A program made the translations under genes and the position numbers. The notes below the pieces were generated by a model. It was given only the letters and a program-made list of their open reading frames with translations. It ran no database searches and was not told where the DNA came from. Positions 59,330 through 64,000 of a DNA stretch of 64,000 nt are shown piece after piece. Every line of letters begins with the position of its first letter. Positions within the stretch are counted from its first letter, which is position 1. This DNA comes from Viola odorata (Eukaryota; Streptophyta; Magnoliopsida; Malpighiales; Violaceae): the NCBI GenBank assembly GCA_963691705.1, contig OY829542.1:61404427-61468426 (forward strand), in the 5' to 3' direction.

Positions 59330-59530
59330 GCCACATCAGAAACATACCACGTCAGTTCGGCCACGTCAGAAACTTGCCACGTGAACCGGCCACGTGGCAG
59401 GGTCGTAATTAAATAAATAAAAAGAATTGAAGGGGTAATAGGACAAAAAAAAAAGATAAAGGTTGTGATTAAATAAAACGTCACAGTTCAGGGTCCCTTT
59501 ATCCCTTTTTACCAAAAATAAATGAAAAAA
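59330..59530. repeat. Direct repeat copy 1 (copy 2 at about 62611-62815)
   Basis: About 200 bp with CGTCAGAAACTTGCCACGTG and ending ...CCCTTTTTACCAAAAATAAA occur almost identically at 62611-62815 in the same orientation. They bracket the mariner-like element inside the MULE-like element. Confidence 0.85.
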
Positions 59531-59763
59531 TATACTCCCTCCGGGGCAAAATAAACGTCGTTTTAGCTCCGGGCACGTGGCTTAAGAAAATGATTGGTGG
59601 GGAGAAAACGAGACATTTTTTGACCATACTACCCCCAGCCTCCCTAGCTATTTACAACTGATGGTTGACTCAATTCTGAGGGCTGCTGGCTTGAAACCGG
59701 TTGGGTTGATGCATGTTAATGGCTTGAAACCGGTTGGGTTGATGCAAGTTGATGGCTTGTGGA

Positions 59764-61472
59764 TAGGGGTGTAAACGGGCCGGTTCTGGTATGCCAGAAC
59801 CGAACCCGAACCAGAAAATTCCGGTTCTGGTATGCTAGAACCGGACCGAACCGGAACTTCCGGTTCGGTTCGGTTCGATTTCTGGTTTTCTTAATTTTTT
59901 TAAACTTTTTTTTAAACAATTAGGAAAACTGGCCCGGCCCAGCCCCAGCCCAGCCCAGCCCGCCCAGCCAATGAAGGAAAAAAACAAAGAAATTTGAGGG
60001 GAAGGAGAATCGAATCTCTTCCCTTTTGAAAGGGAGTGAAAGGTTTAACCGTTGAAGCAAACTGAAATTTTGATAATTAATGCATATATATATATATTTA
60101 TTTATTTATATACATAAAATGGTTTGGTTTATGGGTTTTATATTTAATTTTTTTAAAATAACGTCGTTTAATTATTAAACACGTCGTTTAGTTGTTAAAC
60201 ACACCGTACACCGTTTATTATTTAATTTTAATACGTGTTTATAACTTGCTCACAAAATTAAAAATAATGCAATACAATGAATATCAGGGATGAGCACTAG
60301 ACATAAAAATTTTTACAAAAATAAATGCCTTATGGTTTTGGTGACGAACACAACTCTTGGCTATGGTATATGATAGTTTTATCAACCATAACTTTTCCGA
60401 TTAAATTATATTTTGCAAAATTATGTAGTGAGCTTGAATAACAAACACATTAGCTAGCAAACAATCCAAAATAATTTTAAAATAAAAAAATAAAAAAAGA
60501 AGGTCTTTTATTTAAGTTTAAATGAAAAAAAAGATTAATTAATGTTAAACCTCTTAATAATTAACTCAAGTAAATAATGATATTGAAATATAGATAAAAT
60601 AAATATAAATCATAAACGTCCATTAATCATTATGCAAATTCGTCCATTAATCATTATGCAAATTCATTATTTTAGTTGTCATCTAATTAGTAATTACATT
60701 TTTTATGACAATTGATATCATTCTTTCTTACAACAATATAATTCTTTTTTTATTAAGTAAAATACCGAACAATAAACATATATTCACGATATACCTTAAT
60801 AATTATGTAATAGAGTAAGTATTAATGAAAGTATTACTAGTATATGTCGTATCATTAATAATCAATGGTTTTAGTTTATACACACAGTTGACTAATGACA
60901 TGACTATTATTTTATTTTTTTATTTATTTTTTGTTACGTGTTAATAATCTAATATACTAATTAATTAGATACGTTAATAATCTAATATACTAATTAATAG
61001 ATAGGTGTTTATAATGAGATTGTTTGATTATAATTAAAATATATTGATACAATTATAAAATTGGTAGTTGGATGATTTATTTCTAAATAAAAAAAAGTAG
61101 ATTTTTCAAAAAAAAAATAAATAAAGAAACAGCCCAGGCCCGGCCCAGTCCAGTCCCAGCCCCATCCCGCCTAGCCCAGCCATGAAGGAAAAACATAAAG
61201 AAATTTGAGGGGAAGGGGATTCGAACCCCTTCCCTTTTGAAAGGGATTGAAAGATTTAATTACTGAAGCAAAGCTGAACTTTTGATAATTAATGCATATA
61301 TAAAATTTTCCGGTTCAAACGGTTCTACCGTTCGGTTAGGGGTTTTTTATTGGACAGACCCAGACCCAGACCCAAACCGAAAATTTCCGGTTCGAACCGA
61401 AATGTTACGGTTTGGGCCGGTTCGGGCCAAAATTTTCCGGTTCTGATTCCGGTCCGGTTTCTTACACCCCTA
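59764..61472. mobile_element. Second hAT element, 1.7 kb, non-autonomous
   Basis: TIR TAGGGGTGTAA at both ends and AACCGG-rich subterminal regions, like the element at 24590-28663. Flanking 8-bp duplication CTTGTGGA/CTTGGGGA (7 of 8 match). No ORF. Internally, about 170 bp near 59935-60100 are repeated in the same orientation near 61135-61300, including the tRNA-like relic. Confidence 0.88.
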
Positions 61473-61689
61473 CTTGGGGAGATGGAAGACGGAGACTCAG
61501 CTTGGCTAGGTCACGGCCTTGGCCTAGCAGATTTGAGCATCAATGCAATTCCATATATAGTTGTTTCTACTTTTACATTTCCAAACGAGTTTTTATTTGA
61601 TAAATAATCAACACAGGTGAATAATTATAATAGGCCATTAAGTATAGATTATGCACTTAAAATTTTACTTTATTTACTTTATAAAATTT

Positions 61690-61900
61690 TCGGATCAAAC
61701 CCGAAATAATTAAGTTATTTCTCATGTTCTTTTTAAGTTTTTTTATTGATAATATAGTATTTTTTTATATTTTTATTTCGTATCATTTCTTTTATTCTAT
61801 TTTATTTCACATTTCGGTATTTTCTGTTTGAGTTTTTATCAATTTTGAGCAAAATTACTCGTCCCGATTAGCTCGAACCGAATAAATAAATAGAAAACTC
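61690..61900. repeat. Fragment related to the large LTR at 49195
   Basis: T-rich sequence with TTTTGAGCAA and GCTCGAACCGAATAAA matches about 49300-49545. Only a fragment; no LTR ends are seen. Confidence 0.5.
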
Positions 61901-62128
61901 TAATTTACCATTGTGCCATTATAATTAATTTGGTACAACTTTACTGTTCACCTTCTTCCTCCTCGCCTCTGTTCACCTTCTTCCTCCTCTCCTCCACACA
62001 AACCCAACCAAATCAGCCAACCACTAATCCTCTGCCTCAATTAAATCCAATTATAAGTCCCCTCCCAAATTAATTCCAATTCCAACACCAAAACCAAACC
62101 AGCACCCTCCAGAAATTGAAACCCGTGG

Positions 62129-62267
62129 AGAGGGAAAATGAAAATTGAAAAAGGAAAAGCTTCCATTCCCACACAAATTTCGGATTCAAACACAAGAGAG
62201 GGGGAAAATGAAAATTGAAAAAGAAAAAGCTTTCGCTTCCCCCGCAAATTTCATTTCAAACACAAAA
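62129..62267. repeat. Two-unit tandem repeat of about 70 bp
   Basis: The unit containing GGAAAATGAAAATTGAAAAA, then CACAAATTTC/CGCAAATTTC and TTCAAACACAA, occurs twice in a row (62129-62196 and 62197-62267). Confidence 0.85.
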
Positions 62268-62439
62268 AGAGGGAATCGAGGAAGGCAGACGAAGCCGAAG
62301 CCGTCGTCGTCGTCACCAGCGCAGGCAGGCAGGGGCACCCTCGTCTTCTCCAAGCCTGGGGATCCAAGAACGACATTTGTTGGGAGACTGCTTTTCATCG
62401 CTAAAACGACGATTGTAACGCCCTAGAGGGAGTATAATT

Positions 62440-63000
62440 AATCTTCTAATCTTTTGAAAAAATATCGAGGGCTTGGTTCCAAAGGGAGAATATTATTTCA
62501 TTAATATAGATTTATGAGATTTTAATTCTCTAATAAATGGTAGCAAAAATGATGGTCTCCACCTAGTGAGACTCGGACCCGGTCGGGTCTGTCCCGACCA
62601 AAATCATCTCGCCACATCAGAAACATACCACGTCAGTTCGGCCACGTCAGAAACTTGCCACGTGAACCGGCCACGTGGCAGGGTCATAATTAAATAAATA
62701 AAAAGAATTGAAGGGGTAAAGGACAAAAAAAAAGATAAAGGTTGTGATTAAATAAAACGTCACAGTTCAGGGTCCTTTTATCCCTTTTTACCAAAAATAA
62801 ATAAAAAAATATATAAGAAAAATTAATCTTCTAATCTTTTGAAAAAATATCGAGGGCTTGGTTCTAAAGGGAGAATATCATTTCATTAATATAGATTAAT
62901 GAGATTTTAATTCTCTAATAAATGGTAGCAAAAATGATGGTCTCCACCTAGTGAGACCCAGACCCGGTCGGGTCTGTCCCGACCAAAATCATCTCTCCCT
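62440..63000. repeat. Direct repeats flanking a 200-bp segment
   Basis: About 165 bp (TCTTTTGAAAAAATATCGAG to GACCAAAATCATCTC) occur at about 62440-62610 and 62826-63000. Between them lies copy 2 of the repeat described at 59330-59530. Confidence 0.85.
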
Positions 63001-63943
63001 CTCTGTCAAACCCGAACCACGGTCACACCATCACCATCACCGGCAACCATCCTCCTCCACCACTATCATCACCATCACAACCACTGCCTCAAATTGTTAT
63101 GAGTTTTATAAAAGTTAAAAAGGAATAAAGGGATCCTGAACTATAATGTTTTATTTAATGGAAACCCTAAACTTTAATATTTTATTTAATTACAAACTTA
63201 CCGTGACGTGGCGAGCTGACATGGCAACGGTTGGGTAGATGACGTGGCATATAACGATGCTATGTCAGCTCACCGTGACGGTAGAGTTGTCATTAAACAA
63301 AATATTATAGTTCAAGGTGTAAAAATACAAAAAATAGTTGAGGGTTCCCATTAAATAAAACATTAAAGTCCAGGGTCCTTTTACCCCTTTTTGCCAAAAT
63401 AAAATTAAAGAAGCCAAGAGACAATGCCAATTGTGTAAAGTATAAGAAATTTTAAAAATAAATCTCAATTAGTATCACAAATGTAGTTTTTGCGTAGTGG
63501 TTATGGTTTTGTAGGCCAATATGTTAAATATGAGTTCGTATCAAGGTTGTGAATATCGTACCAATGAGTCTTTAGATTTTGTCATTAGTACGGGATGTAC
63601 CTATCCCGGTAAAAATACTGATCTCGGTTGGCATCTCAGAATGCTATTTTTTATATAGTTATATATACAATTACAGACAACTTATAAGCATTTGATATAT
63701 TTTTATATTGGGATGACATACCGTCTATACCAACCAATTTGACCAGTATGATTGGTATGGACCGAGATAAAAATCGATATGGTACAACATATTTTCTATC
63801 TTGTTTTGTTTTTTTTATTGAATTGTGACATAACTAGCACATCCACCTATATGGTATGAGATTGATAATATTGATTTAAATCTCATGTTTAACATTTTCC
63901 TAAAGTTATTTTCTTTATGACCAACCCGTTTTAACTTGGACCA

Positions 63944-64000
63944 TGATAAAGAAGCTCTTGGACATTGGTTTGCGTATATGGGTGTACAGGTAATTAATAG
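63944..64000 (+). pseudogene. SCPL exon 8 fragment at the window edge
   Basis: From AAAGAAGCTCTTGGACATTG through the donor GTAATTAATAG it matches 56924-56980, the end of exon 8 and the start of intron 8 of the SCPL gene. Upstream sequence is unrelated, so this copy is 5'-truncated. It runs off the window, so its 3' part is not visible. Confidence 0.85.

Larger units (their letters stand above)
59535..62432. mobile_element. Mariner/Stowaway-type element, 2.9 kb
   Basis: Starts CTCCCTCCGGGGCAAAATAA followed by ACGTCGTTTTAGC. It ends GCTAAAACGACGATTG...AGAGGGAG, flanked by TA (59533-59534 and 62433-62434). It contains the second hAT element (59764-61472), an LTR-family fragment and a tandem repeat. 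Its own content is small, so it may originally have been a short element. Confidence 0.72.
59147..63395. mobile_element. MULE-like element, 4.25 kb, with nested insertions
   Basis: Ends GGTAAAAAGGAGTAAAGGG and ...CCCCTTTTTGCC with extended terminal similarity (both contain AATGTTTTATTTAATGGGAA). A 10-bp duplication AAAATAAAAT flanks it (59137-59146 and 63396-63405). The homologous left arm near 32190-32210 lacks it, giving an empty site. A 9-11-bp TSD and long TIRs fit Mutator-like elements. No transposase is present. It contains direct repeats and a mariner-like element. Confidence 0.82.
57470..63720 (+). repeat. Inverted duplication, right arm (interrupted)
   Basis: Reverse-complement partner of 31880-34030. 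Similarity runs from the GGGCCGAG-type spacer after SCPL through the peptide gene to 59146. It resumes at 63396 (AAATTAAAGAAGCC) to about 63720. The gap is exactly the MULE-like element 59147-63395. Confidence 0.85.

Overview
The window is nuclear DNA of a flowering plant, most likely a eudicot. Genes are split by AT-rich GT-AG introns. They include plant-specific families: a PLS-class PPR protein, an MIKC MADS-box factor, an STP sugar transporter and an SCPL protein. The spaces between them are filled with plant transposons. I cannot name the species.

The left third (1-22.7 kb) is gene-rich. It holds a 5'-incomplete gene of unknown family (+), a BIG BROTHER-like RING-H2 E3 ligase (+), an E-class PPR protein (+), the cohesin acetyltransferase CTF7/ECO1 (+), a B-sister MADS-box gene of TT16 type (-), mitochondrial succinyl-CoA ligase subunit alpha (-) and a hexose/H+ symporter (-). 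These are unrelated housekeeping and developmental genes, not an operon-like set.

The middle (22.7-53.5 kb) is mostly mobile DNA. A 4.07-kb hAT element (24590-28663, 8-bp TSD) carries a nested 1.7-kb solo LTR. Next come an STP pseudogene and further STP gene debris, a 4-kb tandem duplication with a Tourist-type insertion, and a 10.1-kb Athila-like Ty3/gypsy retrotransposon with nearly identical LTRs. Last is a 4.3-kb solo LTR that contains a second copy of the 1.7-kb solo LTR. Almost every large element can be closed with its own target-site duplication.

The right part (53.5-64 kb) has a nine-exon serine carboxypeptidase-like gene whose nucleophilic Ser codon reads Gly. It also has a small secreted cysteine-rich peptide gene. 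A large inverted duplication links 31.9-34.0 kb with 57.5-63.7 kb. Its left arm carries a second peptide gene on the minus strand. There the cysteine-rich exon is duplicated in phase, which predicts a two-headed precursor. The right arm is split by a 4.25-kb MULE-like element, which contains a mariner-like element, which contains a second hAT element. The last 57 bases begin another copy of SCPL exon 8, so the duplication continues outside the window.

The features I consider least ordinary are the two-module cysteine-rich peptide gene and its single-module mirror copy, the Ser-to-Gly SCPL, the B-sister gene with fused canonical exons, and the fully datable nest of TE insertions.
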